Shown here one piece after another: positions 25,301 through 33,830 of a stretch of 64,000 bases of DNA (its first letter is position 1; every line of letters starts with the position of its first letter). The notes beneath the pieces are model-generated. The model had not been told where the DNA came from, ran no database searches, and saw nothing but the letters and a program-made list of their open reading frames with translations. This DNA comes from Bacteroidaceae bacterium (GTDB lineage Bacteria > Bacteroidota > Bacteroidia > Bacteroidales > Bacteroidaceae). Both the position numbers and the translations under genes were made by a program. Location: contig JAFZSP010000036.1 of assembly GCA_017619335.1 (NCBI GenBank), positions 34,350-98,349 on the forward strand. Reading direction: 5' to 3'.

Positions 25301-26230
25301 CTCACGCGTTTCATCGGTGCGGGAGTAGCTGGTCATATATACTGCCGTGCCGGCAATAGGCCAGGAGCCTGTGCCGCCGCCCATGCGGTCGCGGATCTCA
25401 CCGCCGGTGCCTGTGCTGGCGCCGTTGAAGGGTTCCACGGTGGTGGGGAAATTGTGGGTCTCGGCCTTGATGCTGATGACGCTTTCTATCTCCTTGACAG
25501 TGAAGAAGTCACTGGTGGCGTGGTTCTGCGGTGCGAACTGCTCCACCACGGGTCCCTCGGCAAAAGCCACATTGTCCTTGTAGGCAGAGATGATGTGGTG
25601 GGGGTTCTCCTGGGTGGTGCGCTTGATCATCTGGAAGAGGCTGCTGGGCATTTCCTGTCCGTCTATGATGAAGGTGCCTCCGAAAATCTTGTGGCGGCAG
25701 TGTTCGCTGTTGATCTGTGCGAACCCGAAGACCTCGCTGTCTGTCAGCGGACGTCCCAGCTGCTGTTCCACCTGATGCAGGTACTGGATTTCTTCGGGAG
25801 AGAGGGCCAGACCCTCCTGCTCGTTGTAGGCTTCCAGGTCTTCAATCACCTGAATGGGAGCCGGTTGTATCTTGACGGTGAAGACGTCCTGGTCCAGGCG
25901 CTTGTAGCTGCGCTGGAGGAGCGGGTCATAACAGTCTTCGCGGACGCTGCCCTCGGGGGTGAGCGCCGTGTCGGGCACAGGGAAGTACTCCTCAATGCGC
26001 TTGATGCCCTGCAGCGCCATATTCTGGGTGATTTCCACCGCGTTGGTGCTCCACGGAGTAATCATCTCGCGGCGGGGACCTATGAAGTTGCCTTCGAGGG
26101 TCTGTGCTTCCAGCAGCTGTGCACCGCCGAAGAGCCAGTCAAGTTTGTCAATCTCTTCCCCTGTGAGCTCGTGGTCGGCCTGCACGGCGAGAATGCTCTT
26201 CTGAGGGGCTTGAAAGAAGAAAATAGCCAT
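22379..26230 (-). CDS. purL: Phosphoribosylformylglycinamidine synthase, large single-chain form
   Basis: A 1283-residue enzyme of purine synthesis that makes FGAM from FGAR, glutamine and ATP. The FGAR-binding/ATPase core shows NSEHCRHKIF, KAETHNFPTTVEPFNGASTG and HDHGSAGHVNCLSELVEE. The C-terminal glutaminase has its nucleophile Cys1129 in LGICNGCQLM. The ATG at 26230 is favoured over an upstream in-frame TTG/ATG because the -7 box sits at 26262-26269. Between the synthase and glutaminase parts (about residues 981-1033) is a Pro/Ala/Ser-rich insert built from a 30-bp DNA repeat, absent from typical PurL proteins as far as I know. Confidence 0.96.
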   Translation of the reverse strand: MAIFFFQAPQKSILAVQADHELTGEEIDKLDWLFGGAQLLEAQTLEGNFIGPRREMITPWSTNAVEITQNMALQGIKRIEEYFPVPDTALTPEGSVREDCYDPLLQRSYKRLDQDVFTVKIQPAPIQVIEDLEAYNEQEGLALSPEEIQYLHQVEQQLGRPLTDSEVFGFAQINSEHCRHKIFGGTFIIDGQEMPSSLFQMIKRTTQENPHHIISAYKDNVAFAEGPVVEQFAPQNHATSDFFTVKEIESVISIKAETHNFPTTVEPFNGASTGTGGEIRDRMGGGTGSWPIAGTAVYMTSYSRTDETREWERILPVRQWLYQTPEQILIKASNGASDFGNKFGQPLICGSVLTFEHAENGEQYGYDKVIMLAGGVGYGTKRDCLKGTPQKGNKIVVVGGDNYRIGLGGGSVSSVDTGRYSSGIELNAVQRANPEMQKRAYNLIRSLCEEDVNPVVSIHDHGSAGHVNCLSELVEECGGLIDMSRLPIGDPTLSSKEIIANESQERMGLLIQEEHLDHVRAIAERERAPLYVVGETTGDAHFAFEQADGVRPFDLDVSQMFGHSPKTVMVDETVERRYEDVTTGMNSLSTSLQAVLQLEAVACKDWLTNKVDRSVTGKIARQQCQGELQLPLSDCGVVALDYRGRAGIATALGHAPQAGLADPAAGSVLSVAESLTNIVWAPLTEGLDSVSLSANWMWPCRSQKGEDARLYRAVEALSEFCCALEINVPTGKDSLSMTQKYPDGSKVIAPGTVIVSSGGEVSDIRKVVSPVLADEPKSALYHIDFSFDELRLGGSAYAQVHGRIGSDVPTCTNPEYFRDAFNAVQDCVKQGLLLAGHDISAGGLITTLLEMCFARTQGGLKINLVNFATDDIVKILFAENPGVVVQVADKHEEAFKKLMDEAGVGYIYIGTPARERSLRIRRGDFQETLDIDALRDVWYRPSYLLDRRQSMNGCADARFQNYKHQPIDILLPRHFSGRLSQYGITPDRPTPASPVSASPAPGVPSSAPSAPGVPSSAPSASGVLGGSAAKPTVPRAAIIREKGTNGEREMAYCLYLAGFDVKDVMMTDLITGRETLDDIQMIVFCGGFSNSDVLGSAKGWAGAFLYNPKAKAALDRFYARPDTLSLGICNGCQLMVELNLLGLTGEEKMLHNNSHKFESAYLGLTIPENRSVLFGSLSGCKLGIWVAHGEGKFHLPQPESAYNVVAKYSYEGYPANPNGSDYNVAGLCSADGRHLAMMPHLERAIFPWQCAYYPAAHRMDEVTPWIEAFVNARRWCEEHNVQS
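23161..23250. repeat. Three 30-bp tandem repeats inside purL
   Basis: Units 23161-23190, 23191-23220 and 23221-23250 (the last more degenerate) keep the reading frame and encode PGVPSSAPSA-type decapeptides in the linker before the glutaminase domain. Confidence 0.8.
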
Positions 26231-26261
26231 AATCTTATAGAGGTGTTGATGAATTGCGCTG

Positions 26262-26269
26262 CAAAGGTA
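26262..26269 (-). promoter_or_regulatory. -7 box for purL
   Basis: Minus-strand TACCTTTG, consensus TAnnTTTG, 31 bp before the ATG at 26230. Confidence 0.5.
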
Positions 26270-26293
26270 CGGAAAAAAGCCCTCAAAAGCGAA

Positions 26294-26330
26294 AAGACGC
26301 GAAGGTTTTTTCACTGAACCTTCGCGTCTT
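26294..26330 (-). terminator. Terminator after the DUF5723 gene
   Basis: A 14-bp perfect stem, 26294-26307 with 26317-26330, loop of 9 nt, followed on the minus strand by a T-rich segment. It separates the outer-membrane gene from purL. Confidence 0.7.
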
Positions 26331-26355
26331 GGTTAACTTTGTACTTTCTGACGGC

Positions 26356-27786
26356 TTAAAGAGCCTTTTTCCGAGCCTTGTTGAGCGGGAAATTGATACC
26401 CATGGAGAATTGAGTACCCTTGTTCAGGGGAATGAATTCCTTGCTGACTTTTCCCATCGTGCGGTCCATGGACAGGAAGAGGTTGAAGCCGGTGGGGTGC
26501 AGGTTCAGCATCCAACCGAAGCAAGGTCCGAAGGTGCCTATTCCGCCGTTGACGCTCATGTCAAACCAGTCGCAGGGGGCATAGTTGGCACTCAAACGTT
26601 CCTCGTTCCAGCTGTAGTCACCCTGGAAGCGGCTACTGGACAGCAGGCCGAAGCGCACTTGTTTGTACATGGGAAGTGCATATTCCACACCCACGTTCAG
26701 CGTGGTACCTATTCCGTAGGTATTGCTGCCCTGGTCACCTTTGTCCTCCAGACGGTAAAGATCGGTGAGCTCGTCGGACAGTTGGTCGGTCTGGTCGGAG
26801 AGTTTGGTGCCGTCGCCGTCTTTTACACGGATATTTTGGAAGCCGTTGAAAGCGAAGGGAGTACCGTGGTTGACCAGGAGGTGGCTCTCGCTCCAATTGA
26901 TGAAGCCAAGGTCCAGCAGGGCGAGGCTGGCTTTCAGTCCATCCACCCATTCGCTGAGGTCATATTCTGCTCCGAGATCCACAGCCAAACCGAAGCCACT
27001 GATACCCTTGAAATCATCGGTATTGATATCATCCACGGTGGTGTAGGTGAGCTTGTTGCCGTTGGCGTCGGTCTGGTTGTATTCCTTCTGCTTCTCCGTG
27101 ATTTTCAGGCCGCTGATATTGGCTTCCACGCGGGCATTGGCTGTAGCTGTCCACTGCTGGTTGTCCAGCAGGCTCAGGTGGAGGTTTTCCAATTCAGCCT
27201 TGGCGCGTCCGACGCCGAAGAGGAACTTCAGCTTTCCACCCACGCGCAGTGCCTCGGTAATCTGGCGGCTGTGGCCGAGTGCCAGTTCCACGAAGCTGTG
27301 TGCGAAGATGTCGGCAGAACCGATATCATAACTGCGATCTTCCAGGTTCTTGGTGATGGCGAAGAGATCATAGGGCACGTGGAAACCTGCCAGGGAGCGG
27401 GAGCTGATGGTGATGGTGTTGTAGCCTCCGAAAGCCTGGAAGCCAGCGCCGAGCAGCTGCAGGTTGATGTCGGTGCGGTACTCATTGTTGTCTTTCAGTC
27501 CAGCGAGTGCCTCGGCCACTGTGACACGGGGATGCAGGAAGGTTACGGTCTTGCCGTCACGGTTGAAGAAGACATCTCCGAGTGCGAAATTGGAGCTGAC
27601 GTCGATATTGATGTTACCCAGTGCGGGCATTGCCACATAGTCTTGCTGGGGTGCAAAGGCAGGGTTGTTCATGTGGCGGTTGAGGGCACCTTCCAGGAAG
27701 TAGCTGCTGTTGGAGTTCTGTGCGCTGGCCGTGCCAGAGAGGATGAGGGCAACTGCGGCCAGGGTCGTTCTTATGATTATTTTCAT
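26356..27786 (-). CDS. Outer-membrane beta-barrel protein (DUF5723-like)
   Basis: A 476-residue exported protein. MKIIIRTTLAAVALILSGTASAQ is a clear signal peptide, so the ATG at 27786 is used and not the longer in-frame option. The mature part begins with SSYFLEGALNRHMNNPAFAP and consists of alternating amphipathic strands with repeated glycines, ending in an aromatic-basic stretch; this resembles the DUF5723 barrel family of Bacteroidetes. It follows the lipoprotein gene by 44 bp and probably shares a transcript with it and with the PUR-alpha-like gene. The cargo or function is unknown. Confidence 0.75.
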   Translation of the reverse strand: MKIIIRTTLAAVALILSGTASAQNSNSSYFLEGALNRHMNNPAFAPQQDYVAMPALGNINIDVSSNFALGDVFFNRDGKTVTFLHPRVTVAEALAGLKDNNEYRTDINLQLLGAGFQAFGGYNTITISSRSLAGFHVPYDLFAITKNLEDRSYDIGSADIFAHSFVELALGHSRQITEALRVGGKLKFLFGVGRAKAELENLHLSLLDNQQWTATANARVEANISGLKITEKQKEYNQTDANGNKLTYTTVDDINTDDFKGISGFGLAVDLGAEYDLSEWVDGLKASLALLDLGFINWSESHLLVNHGTPFAFNGFQNIRVKDGDGTKLSDQTDQLSDELTDLYRLEDKGDQGSNTYGIGTTLNVGVEYALPMYKQVRFGLLSSSRFQGDYSWNEERLSANYAPCDWFDMSVNGGIGTFGPCFGWMLNLHPTGFNLFLSMDRTMGKVSKEFIPLNKGTQFSMGINFPLNKARKKAL

Positions 27787-27830
27787 TGTTGCGTAATCTT
27801 TTGAGGATGAATAATCTGTTCCGGGTCGCA

Positions 27831-29885
27831 TTATTTGTCTTTCTCGTCCTTACTGATGTAGGAAACTCCTGTGACGCTGACTTTAATGTCTTTCAGCTGT
27901 ACGCGTGACGTGGTCTTGAGTGCATCGGCGTTGGAGGAAGGCTCGTTGAGGACTGCCTCGTATTTGATGCCGTCCAGTTGCTGGCTGCCGGGCTGTAGGA
28001 ACTCCGAGAGCTGGTGGCCGTTGGTGCCCTGCAGGAGGATGGCGAACTTGTCTTGGGCAGAAGCGTTGGCACCGGCGCGGATTTTCACACCACCGCTGCC
28101 GAAGCTGCTTTCACCGCTGTTCTTATAGAGCACCTGGAGATTGTTGATGATGTTGCCGTTCTTGTCCAAAGGCTTGACAATGAGGTTCAGGGCCAGGGGC
28201 ACATCGGAAACGGCTGCGGCCTCTAACTGAACGTTCTCCACACTGAGGTCTTTCACATCGTCACCCAGGTTGAAGTCTTCCTCGGTGTCACGATAGACAA
28301 TCTGGAAGTCATTGCCGAAGGTGAGGGCGGAATAGACGCGGTACTGGAGGCTGACGTCGTAGGAGCGGTTGATGCGGACGTCCTCACAGGCTGGCATATC
28401 GATGATAATGCTGCTGTTGCTGCCGGTGCCCTGCACCTTGATGTAGTCGGGAATCTTGCGGATGAGGCTGCCCACATCCTTGCCGGCCTGCTTTTCCTGG
28501 ACGTAGTTGCTGCCCGTGTAGGCGGCGGGGAACTCCAGCACTTCGGGATTCATGGCCAGCATCAGGGCCTTGTGCTTGCCCAGGGTGCCGTCGTAGGTGA
28601 TATCTGCAGAGACGCCTGTGGCGGTCTGGACGTTCTTGCGGAAGGGTACCAGGGTGATATTGGTGTTGAACGTAGTGGCCAGTTCTGTAAAGATGTCCAG
28701 ATAGAGCTGCGGGTTGGCCAGGTCCAGCACGACGTCGTCGCCTTCCAGGAAGTCGGGCAGGTTGTCCAGTTTGATGTCGTCAATGTGGTCCAGGGAGTGC
28801 TGCACGTGACCGGAGAAGGTCTCCACCGTGATGTTCTTGTCAAAGCGGCAGGTACCGGCGAAGTTCAGCGTGTGGGGCAGCAGGAGGTCGATGGCCTGGG
28901 AGTAGTCACCCAGTGCCAACTTGGCCAGTGCGGCCACCTTATCGGCGTAGCTCCATTCGTTGATGATGACCATGAACTTGTCATACAGCACTTCATAATT
29001 GATGTCCTCGGCATTGTTGCTCAGGCCGGCAGTGCCGGTGAGTTGGAACTGTCCGGAGAGTTCGGCCGTGTGGGCGGCACCGTCAAACTGGATGCCACTG
29101 CCGTTGCCCACCTGTGCTGCTTTGAGGATGATGGTGAAAGTCAGGGGCTCGCTGGAAATGGCATAACCCTCGGTGTCTTCACCGTCAATGATGGTGATGA
29201 GGCCTTGCTCTGTGGCTTTCGTGCGCAGGGCTTCGGTGCCCAGCTTCTCCTGTCCCAGATAGGTGCAGCTGGTGATTTCCAGACCTGTGGGCAGGTGCAG
29301 GGCGAGGTCGTCAAAGTGCAGCTTGCGGATGACTTCGCTGTTCTGGCCGGAGACCGTGAGGCGCAGGGTGGCCTGTGTCTCGGTGAAGCTGATGCGCTTG
29401 ATATCCACAACGTCTGCGGAGATACCTGTGGCGCGGGCGTTCTTCAACTCTGCTTTGGCCAGGTCCGAGATGTCATACTGGTAGTCACGGGTCACAGGCG
29501 CTTTCTGCGGACTCTGGGCTTTCACGCCTCCGAGCACGCCTCGGAGATCCAGAGTAGCATTGATGGTCTGGTCGGAGGGCTTGTTGATGACGATGTCTTG
29601 AATCTTGATGGGGTCGGGACTGGCTTCACCGTCCTTGTCCAGGAAGTAGAGTTCCTGTCCATCCACGGTGAGGGTGGTGATGGGGCCGTCCTTGGTCAGG
29701 TCGAAGATATTCTTCAGGACGATGTCTCCCGTGGAGCTGGAGGGCAGCGTCAGCGTGCCGGAACTGCCCACCTGAATCGTCGTATTCAGGTCACTCAGGT
29801 TGTAGCTGTCATCGACACAAGCTGTGAGGGACAGTGCACCTGTCAGAAGGGTGAGAAATATTTTCTCCAATGACTGTTTGCTCAT
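27831..29885 (-). CDS. Large surface or periplasmic lipoprotein of unknown function
   Basis: A 684-residue protein with a lipoprotein signal (LTGALSLTAC, Cys23 followed by VDDS). The mature part is rich in beta-strands and in Asp, Thr and Leu, with repeated LDLRG- and TLTVDG-type stretches, and lacks enzymatic motifs that I recognise. It is co-oriented with the barrel protein 44 bp downstream, so the pair may form an envelope unit. The first mature residues (DDSYNLSDL) lack the run of acids typical of the surface-export signal, so location outside or inside the outer membrane is open. Confidence 0.65.
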   Translation of the reverse strand: MSKQSLEKIFLTLLTGALSLTACVDDSYNLSDLNTTIQVGSSGTLTLPSSSTGDIVLKNIFDLTKDGPITTLTVDGQELYFLDKDGEASPDPIKIQDIVINKPSDQTINATLDLRGVLGGVKAQSPQKAPVTRDYQYDISDLAKAELKNARATGISADVVDIKRISFTETQATLRLTVSGQNSEVIRKLHFDDLALHLPTGLEITSCTYLGQEKLGTEALRTKATEQGLITIIDGEDTEGYAISSEPLTFTIILKAAQVGNGSGIQFDGAAHTAELSGQFQLTGTAGLSNNAEDINYEVLYDKFMVIINEWSYADKVAALAKLALGDYSQAIDLLLPHTLNFAGTCRFDKNITVETFSGHVQHSLDHIDDIKLDNLPDFLEGDDVVLDLANPQLYLDIFTELATTFNTNITLVPFRKNVQTATGVSADITYDGTLGKHKALMLAMNPEVLEFPAAYTGSNYVQEKQAGKDVGSLIRKIPDYIKVQGTGSNSSIIIDMPACEDVRINRSYDVSLQYRVYSALTFGNDFQIVYRDTEEDFNLGDDVKDLSVENVQLEAAAVSDVPLALNLIVKPLDKNGNIINNLQVLYKNSGESSFGSGGVKIRAGANASAQDKFAILLQGTNGHQLSEFLQPGSQQLDGIKYEAVLNEPSSNADALKTTSRVQLKDIKVSVTGVSYISKDEKDK

Positions 29886-29920
29886 ATTATATATAATAAG
29901 GTATAAGGTGAGTAGTGCTG

Positions 29921-30262
29921 TCAGAATTCCAATCCGTCAATCTGGATTTCCTTCGGGGCTTCCTCGGGACGCTGAGGTGTGGGACCTTGCTGTTCAAAGA
30001 TGAACTTCATGGCTTCGGTGAGTCCGTTGGTGAACTTGTCGAAGTCCTCGGGATAGATGAAAATCTTGTGCTTCTCAAAGTTGAACTGAGGCATTTCGCG
30101 GTCTCCAGTGACGATTTTCTTGCTCTCTGTGAGGGAGAGATACATATCTCCGCGACTGCTCTGTTTCACGTCAACGTAGTAGATGCGCTTACCTGCTTTA
30201 ATGGAACGGGAGAAGAGAATATCCTTCTCGCGATTGTTGGGGTTGTTACTTGTCTCTTTCAT
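29921..30262 (-). CDS. PUR-alpha-like nucleic-acid-binding protein (DUF3276)
   Basis: A 113-residue protein. The PUR-repeat core KDILFSRSIKAGKRIYYVDV, YLSLTESKK and KIFIYPEDFDKFTNGLTEAM matches the single-repeat bacterial PUR-alpha proteins that dimerise to bind single-stranded DNA or RNA. The C-terminal tail is acidic and disordered-looking. It has its own promoter (30296-30327) and heads a run of three minus-strand genes. Its role in Bacteroidetes physiology is not established. Confidence 0.88.
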   Translation of the reverse strand: MKETSNNPNNREKDILFSRSIKAGKRIYYVDVKQSSRGDMYLSLTESKKIVTGDREMPQFNFEKHKIFIYPEDFDKFTNGLTEAMKFIFEQQGPTPQRPEEAPKEIQIDGLEF

Positions 30263-30295
30263 TGTTTTTGGTTAATAAATCATCAATTCAAGGGT

Positions 30296-30327
30296 CAAAA
30301 GTAGGAATAATTACCCAAACTACCCAA
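30296..30327 (-). promoter_or_regulatory. Promoter of the PUR-alpha-like gene
   Basis: Minus-strand TTG at 30327-30325, 21-bp spacer, TACTTTTG at 30303-30296, 33 bp before the ATG. Confidence 0.65.
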
Positions 30328-30377
30328 AAAAAAGTGAAAAACTTGCTCTAAAGAGGGCAGATTTGGACGAAAATCAC

Positions 30378-30385
30378 TACTTTTG
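30378..30385 (+). promoter_or_regulatory. -7 box for nusB
   Basis: TACTTTTG, consensus, 43 bp upstream of the nusB ATG; supports starting nusB at 30429 and not at an earlier in-frame codon. No clear -33 TTG at exact spacing. Confidence 0.5.
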
Positions 30386-30428
30386 CACGCAAATTAGAAA
30401 AATAAACAGCTTCAACGAACAAAAAAGT

Positions 30429-31409
30429 ATGATAAATAGAGAACTCATCCGGTTAAAAGTGGTACAACTCACCTACGCCTATTATGAGAACGGCTCCAGC
30501 AACCTGGATATCGCGGAGAAAGAACTTTTCTACAGCCTCTCCAAAGCCTATGACCTTTATATGTATATGCTGGAACTGATGGTGGAAGTCAACCGGATTG
30601 CCGAGCGCACCGTGGAAACGGCCAAGAGTCGTGAGGCCCGACTGCGTGAAGGACTATCGCCCAGCACCCGTTTTATTGACAACCGTTTCATTCAGCAGCT
30701 GCAGCTCAACCACCAGCTGAAGGACTTCCGGGAGAACCAGAAGAAGACGTGGTCCGACGAGGAAGACTTCGTCCGGCGCATGTATAAGCGTGTGGTAGAA
30801 TCCGAAGCCTACAAGGATTGGATGGCCCGCACAGACGAGCCCAGCTATGATGACGAGCGCCAGCTCTGGCGGGATATTTACCGCACGGTGTTTGTAGATT
30901 GTGAAGACCTGGATCAGCTGTTGGAGGAGAAGAGCCTCTACTGGAACGACGACCGTTTCATCATTGATGGCTTCGTTCTGAAGACGATCAAGCGCTTTGA
31001 GTTGCGCAACGGTGCCAACCAGCCGCTGTTACCCGAGTACCGCGACGATGAAGACCGCGAGTTTGCCAAGCGTCTCTTCCGTGCCACGCTCTTGGGCGCA
31101 GAGCATTATAAGAGTCTCATCTCTCAGTTCCTGCGGAATTGGGAACTGGAACGAGTGGCTTTCATGGACCTGGTGGTCCTGCAGACGGCACTGGCCGAGA
31201 TTTTCACCTTCCCTCAGATTCCTGTCTCGGTGTCCATCAACGAGTATGTGGAAATCGCCAAGATGTATGGAACACCCCGCAGCGGGGCCTACGTCAATGG
31301 TATGCTGGACTCCATCTGCCGCCGACAGATTGAGGAGGGCAGGCTCCGCAAGCAAATGACTGTCACGAAGGGTGACGCAGAAGAGGCAGACCCCGAAGAA
31401 GAACTTTAA
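30429..31409 (+). CDS. nusB: Transcription antitermination factor NusB, long Bacteroidetes form
   Basis: A 326-residue protein; the NusB helical domain occupies the C-terminal half (about 180-300; ELERVAFMDLVVLQTALAEI, then VSINEYVEIAKMYGTP), preceded by an N-terminal helical extension usual in this phylum. It binds boxA RNA with S10 for rRNA antitermination. The start MINRELIRLKVVQL is chosen over an in-frame codon at 30363 because the promoter box lies between them. It heads the nusB-yajC-ybbR-coaE run. Confidence 0.9.
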   Translation: MINRELIRLKVVQLTYAYYENGSSNLDIAEKELFYSLSKAYDLYMYMLELMVEVNRIAERTVETAKSREARLREGLSPSTRFIDNRFIQQLQLNHQLKDFRENQKKTWSDEEDFVRRMYKRVVESEAYKDWMARTDEPSYDDERQLWRDIYRTVFVDCEDLDQLLEEKSLYWNDDRFIIDGFVLKTIKRFELRNGANQPLLPEYRDDEDREFAKRLFRATLLGAEHYKSLISQFLRNWELERVAFMDLVVLQTALAEIFTFPQIPVSVSINEYVEIAKMYGTPRSGAYVNGMLDSICRRQIEEGRLRKQMTVTKGDAEEADPEEEL

Positions 31410-31444
31410 ACTTTAAACATTAAACTTTTAACTCTTAAAATACA

Positions 31445-31768
31445 ATGCAACAACTCCTTATTCTCCTCCAGGCCGCCCAAGGTGACGGAGGTATGGGCAT
31501 GATTCTCATGCTTGTGGCCATGTTTGCCATCATGTATTTCTTCATGATTCGTCCTCAGCAGAAGAAGCAGAAGGAAATCCAGAAGTTCCGCAACAGCATT
31601 GAACGCGGACAGGAAGTCATCACCGCCGGCGGCGTCTATGGTGTCGTCCGTGAGATTGATGATGTGAAGAACGCACTGCTCATCGAAGTGGCCAATGGCG
31701 TCCGTATCCGTGTGGATAGGAATTCTGTCTTCGCCGCTGGCACCAGCACCGAGAACTACGCCAAGTAA
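31445..31768 (+). CDS. yajC: Preprotein translocase accessory subunit YajC
   Basis: A 107-residue inner-membrane protein associated with SecDF. One membrane helix (about 20-38, MILMLVAMFAIMYFFMIRPQ) is followed by the conserved QKKQKEIQKFRNSIERGQEV and GGVYGVVREIDD. It lies 35 bp after nusB in an AT-rich filler spacer and 14 bp before the YbbR-like gene. Confidence 0.94.
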   Translation: MQQLLILLQAAQGDGGMGMILMLVAMFAIMYFFMIRPQQKKQKEIQKFRNSIERGQEVITAGGVYGVVREIDDVKNALLIEVANGVRIRVDRNSVFAAGTSTENYAK

Positions 31769-31782
31769 CCTCGTCCCTTCCT

Positions 31783-32784
31783 ATGGACCAAGAGCGGTTC
31801 CGGCTCCTCAGAGAACGCATCCAAGACTTCCTGAACAGCAAACGCAGCAGGGAGATTCTGGTGTTCCTATTCTTCCTGATTGTCTCGGGAGGATTCTGGC
31901 TCATGCAGACGCTCAACGAGAGTTATGAAACCGAATACCGCTTGCCGCTGCAACTGAACAACGTCCCCCAGGGAATCGTTATCACCACAGACCTGCCGCA
32001 GTACCTCTCTGCAGACATCACGGATCGCGGCAACACACTGATTACCTACTTCCTGCGGCGCAAGAAGAAACCTATTGTCATTGATTTCCAAGAATATGAC
32101 AAGGGTGAGTCGTTCGGACACGTCGTGGTCAGTCACTCCGAGATTCAGAAACAGATAGCTGATTTCCTGGAGCCCTCCACAAGAATCATCAGTATCCGCC
32201 CAGACACCTTGGAGTATTATTTCACCCGAGGCGTTCACAAGCGGGTGCCTGTGGAGATTCGTGGAGTCGTGGAAGCCAACCCCTTATACTTCCTCTCGGA
32301 GGTGCGCTGTGTGCCTGATTCTGTTGATGTGTGGGCAGAGCAGCGTTATCTGGACTCTCTGACGATGATGCCCACAGTCAGCGTCAATTGGAAAGACCTG
32401 AAAGAGACCACCGAAGAGAAGGTGGCTCTCCAGCGGCGCAGAGGCATGAAGGTGGAGCCTTCCAGCATCTCTCTCACGGCCGTTGTGGATATCTATGTGG
32501 AGAATCAAGTGCAGGTGCCAGTTATAGGAACCAACTTCCCTGCTGGTTATTCCCTGCGCACGTTCCCGCCAGTGGCCACGCTCTCTTTCCGTATTGGTTC
32601 TCAGCGATTTAAGGAGGTGACTTCGGAGGACTTCGTCCTCTCTGCCACCTACGAGGAACTGCTGCAGCTCCCAGATTCCATCCTGCATCTCCAACTGCGC
32701 TCTGTTCCAGAGGGCGTCTCTCAGGTGAAAATCACACCTCCAGATGTGCAGTTCATGATTGAAATGACCGACGCAGAAGAATGA
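31783..32784 (+). CDS. YbbR-like domain protein
   Basis: A 333-residue membrane-anchored protein. A single N-terminal membrane helix (about 24-42, EILVFLFFLIVSGGFWLMQT) is followed by beta-rich YbbR-like repeats. In other bacteria YbbR domains accompany the diadenylate cyclase CdaA, but no cyclase is nearby here; the position between yajC and coaE is the usual one in Bacteroidales. Its last four bases overlap the coaE start (ATGA), so the genes are coupled. The function in this phylum is unknown. Confidence 0.75.
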   Translation: MDQERFRLLRERIQDFLNSKRSREILVFLFFLIVSGGFWLMQTLNESYETEYRLPLQLNNVPQGIVITTDLPQYLSADITDRGNTLITYFLRRKKKPIVIDFQEYDKGESFGHVVVSHSEIQKQIADFLEPSTRIISIRPDTLEYYFTRGVHKRVPVEIRGVVEANPLYFLSEVRCVPDSVDVWAEQRYLDSLTMMPTVSVNWKDLKETTEEKVALQRRRGMKVEPSSISLTAVVDIYVENQVQVPVIGTNFPAGYSLRTFPPVATLSFRIGSQRFKEVTSEDFVLSATYEELLQLPDSILHLQLRSVPEGVSQVKITPPDVQFMIEMTDAEE

Positions 32785-33365
32785 CAATAGGCATCACAGG
32801 TGGCATCGGAAGCGGCAAGTCCTTCGTAGCGAGGCTCTTGCAGCAACATTTCGGAATCCCGGTATATGATTGTGACCGTGAGGCCCGACGGCTCATGAAT
32901 ACTTCTGCAGAACTGCGGGAAGCCCTCATCGCCCTCATCGGTAGCGAGGCTTATAGCCCAGACGGCCTGCTGAATCGTCCTGCTGTGGCCCATTATCTTT
33001 TTGAAAGTCAGGAACACGCTGCAGCAGTAAATGCTGTCGTGCATCCGGCTGTGAGAAAGGACTTTCTGTTATGGTCCAGTCAGCAACCTTCGCCCGTCAA
33101 AGCGCTGGAGAGCGCCATTCTGTTGGAGTCTGGCTTCGGAGACCTTGCAGACCACATCTTGCTGGTCACCGCTCCAGAGGAACTGCGCTTGCAGCGAGCC
33201 ATGAAACGGGACAGCGCCTCCGCCGAGCAGGTGAGAAGCCGAATGGCACAACAGACTTCGGAGGAAGCACGGTTGGCCGCAGCCGACAGCGTCATTATCA
33301 ATGACGGACGCCCTTTGCTCCCGCAACTCACAGCAGTGCTAAAAACACTAAACACTAAACATTAA
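32781..33365 (+). CDS. coaE: Dephospho-CoA kinase
   Basis: A 194-residue cytoplasmic enzyme for the last step of coenzyme A synthesis. The P-loop is at the very start (MTIGITGGIGSGKSFVARLL), followed by YDCDREARRLM, the hydrophobic HPAVRKDF motif and LVTAPEELRLQRAMKRD. The start overlaps the previous stop by 4 bp. Length is normal. Confidence 0.95.
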   Translation: MTIGITGGIGSGKSFVARLLQQHFGIPVYDCDREARRLMNTSAELREALIALIGSEAYSPDGLLNRPAVAHYLFESQEHAAAVNAVVHPAVRKDFLLWSSQQPSPVKALESAILLESGFGDLADHILLVTAPEELRLQRAMKRDSASAEQVRSRMAQQTSEEARLAAADSVIINDGRPLLPQLTAVLKTLNTKH

Positions 33366-33386
33366 ACATTAAACTCCCATCATAAT

Positions 33387-33830
33387 ATGCTTGAAACAAT
33401 TTTAGTCATCGCCGGTAAGCCCGGCCTTTACAAACTCATCTCCCGTGGCTCCAAGAGCCTCGTAGTGGAAACCCTGGACGAGCGTCATCATCGTATGCCC
33501 GCTTTTGCCACAGACCGCGTGATCTCCCTGGCCGACATCGCTATGTACACCACCGAGGAGGAAGTGCCTCTGGCCGACGTCCTCACGAGTGTCCAGAAGA
33601 AAGAAAACGGCGAGAAAGTTTCTTTGGATTACAAAAAAGCTTCCCGTGACCAGCTCTTCGCCTATTTTGCAGAGATCCTGCCCGATTTTGACCGCGATCG
33701 TGTCTTCCCCTCAGACGTGAAGAAGCTGTTGCAGTGGTATGACATTCTCATCACCAACGGACTCACCGACTTCTCCAAGCTCCGTCCCACAGAAGGGGAC
33801 AACATCGACGACCGCAAAGACGCCGAGTGA
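33387..33830 (+). CDS. DUF5606-like conserved protein
   Basis: A 147-residue cytoplasmic protein beginning MLETILVIAGKPGLYKLISR, the hallmark of the Bacteroidetes DUF5606 family, often found beside coaE. A KOW-like beta domain (1-60, LVVETLDERHHRMPAF) is followed by a helical part with KASRDQLFAYFAEILPDFDR. It has no known role. Its TGA overlaps the GTG start of the next gene (GTGA). Confidence 0.82.
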   Translation: MLETILVIAGKPGLYKLISRGSKSLVVETLDERHHRMPAFATDRVISLADIAMYTTEEEVPLADVLTSVQKKENGEKVSLDYKKASRDQLFAYFAEILPDFDRDRVFPSDVKKLLQWYDILITNGLTDFSKLRPTEGDNIDDRKDAE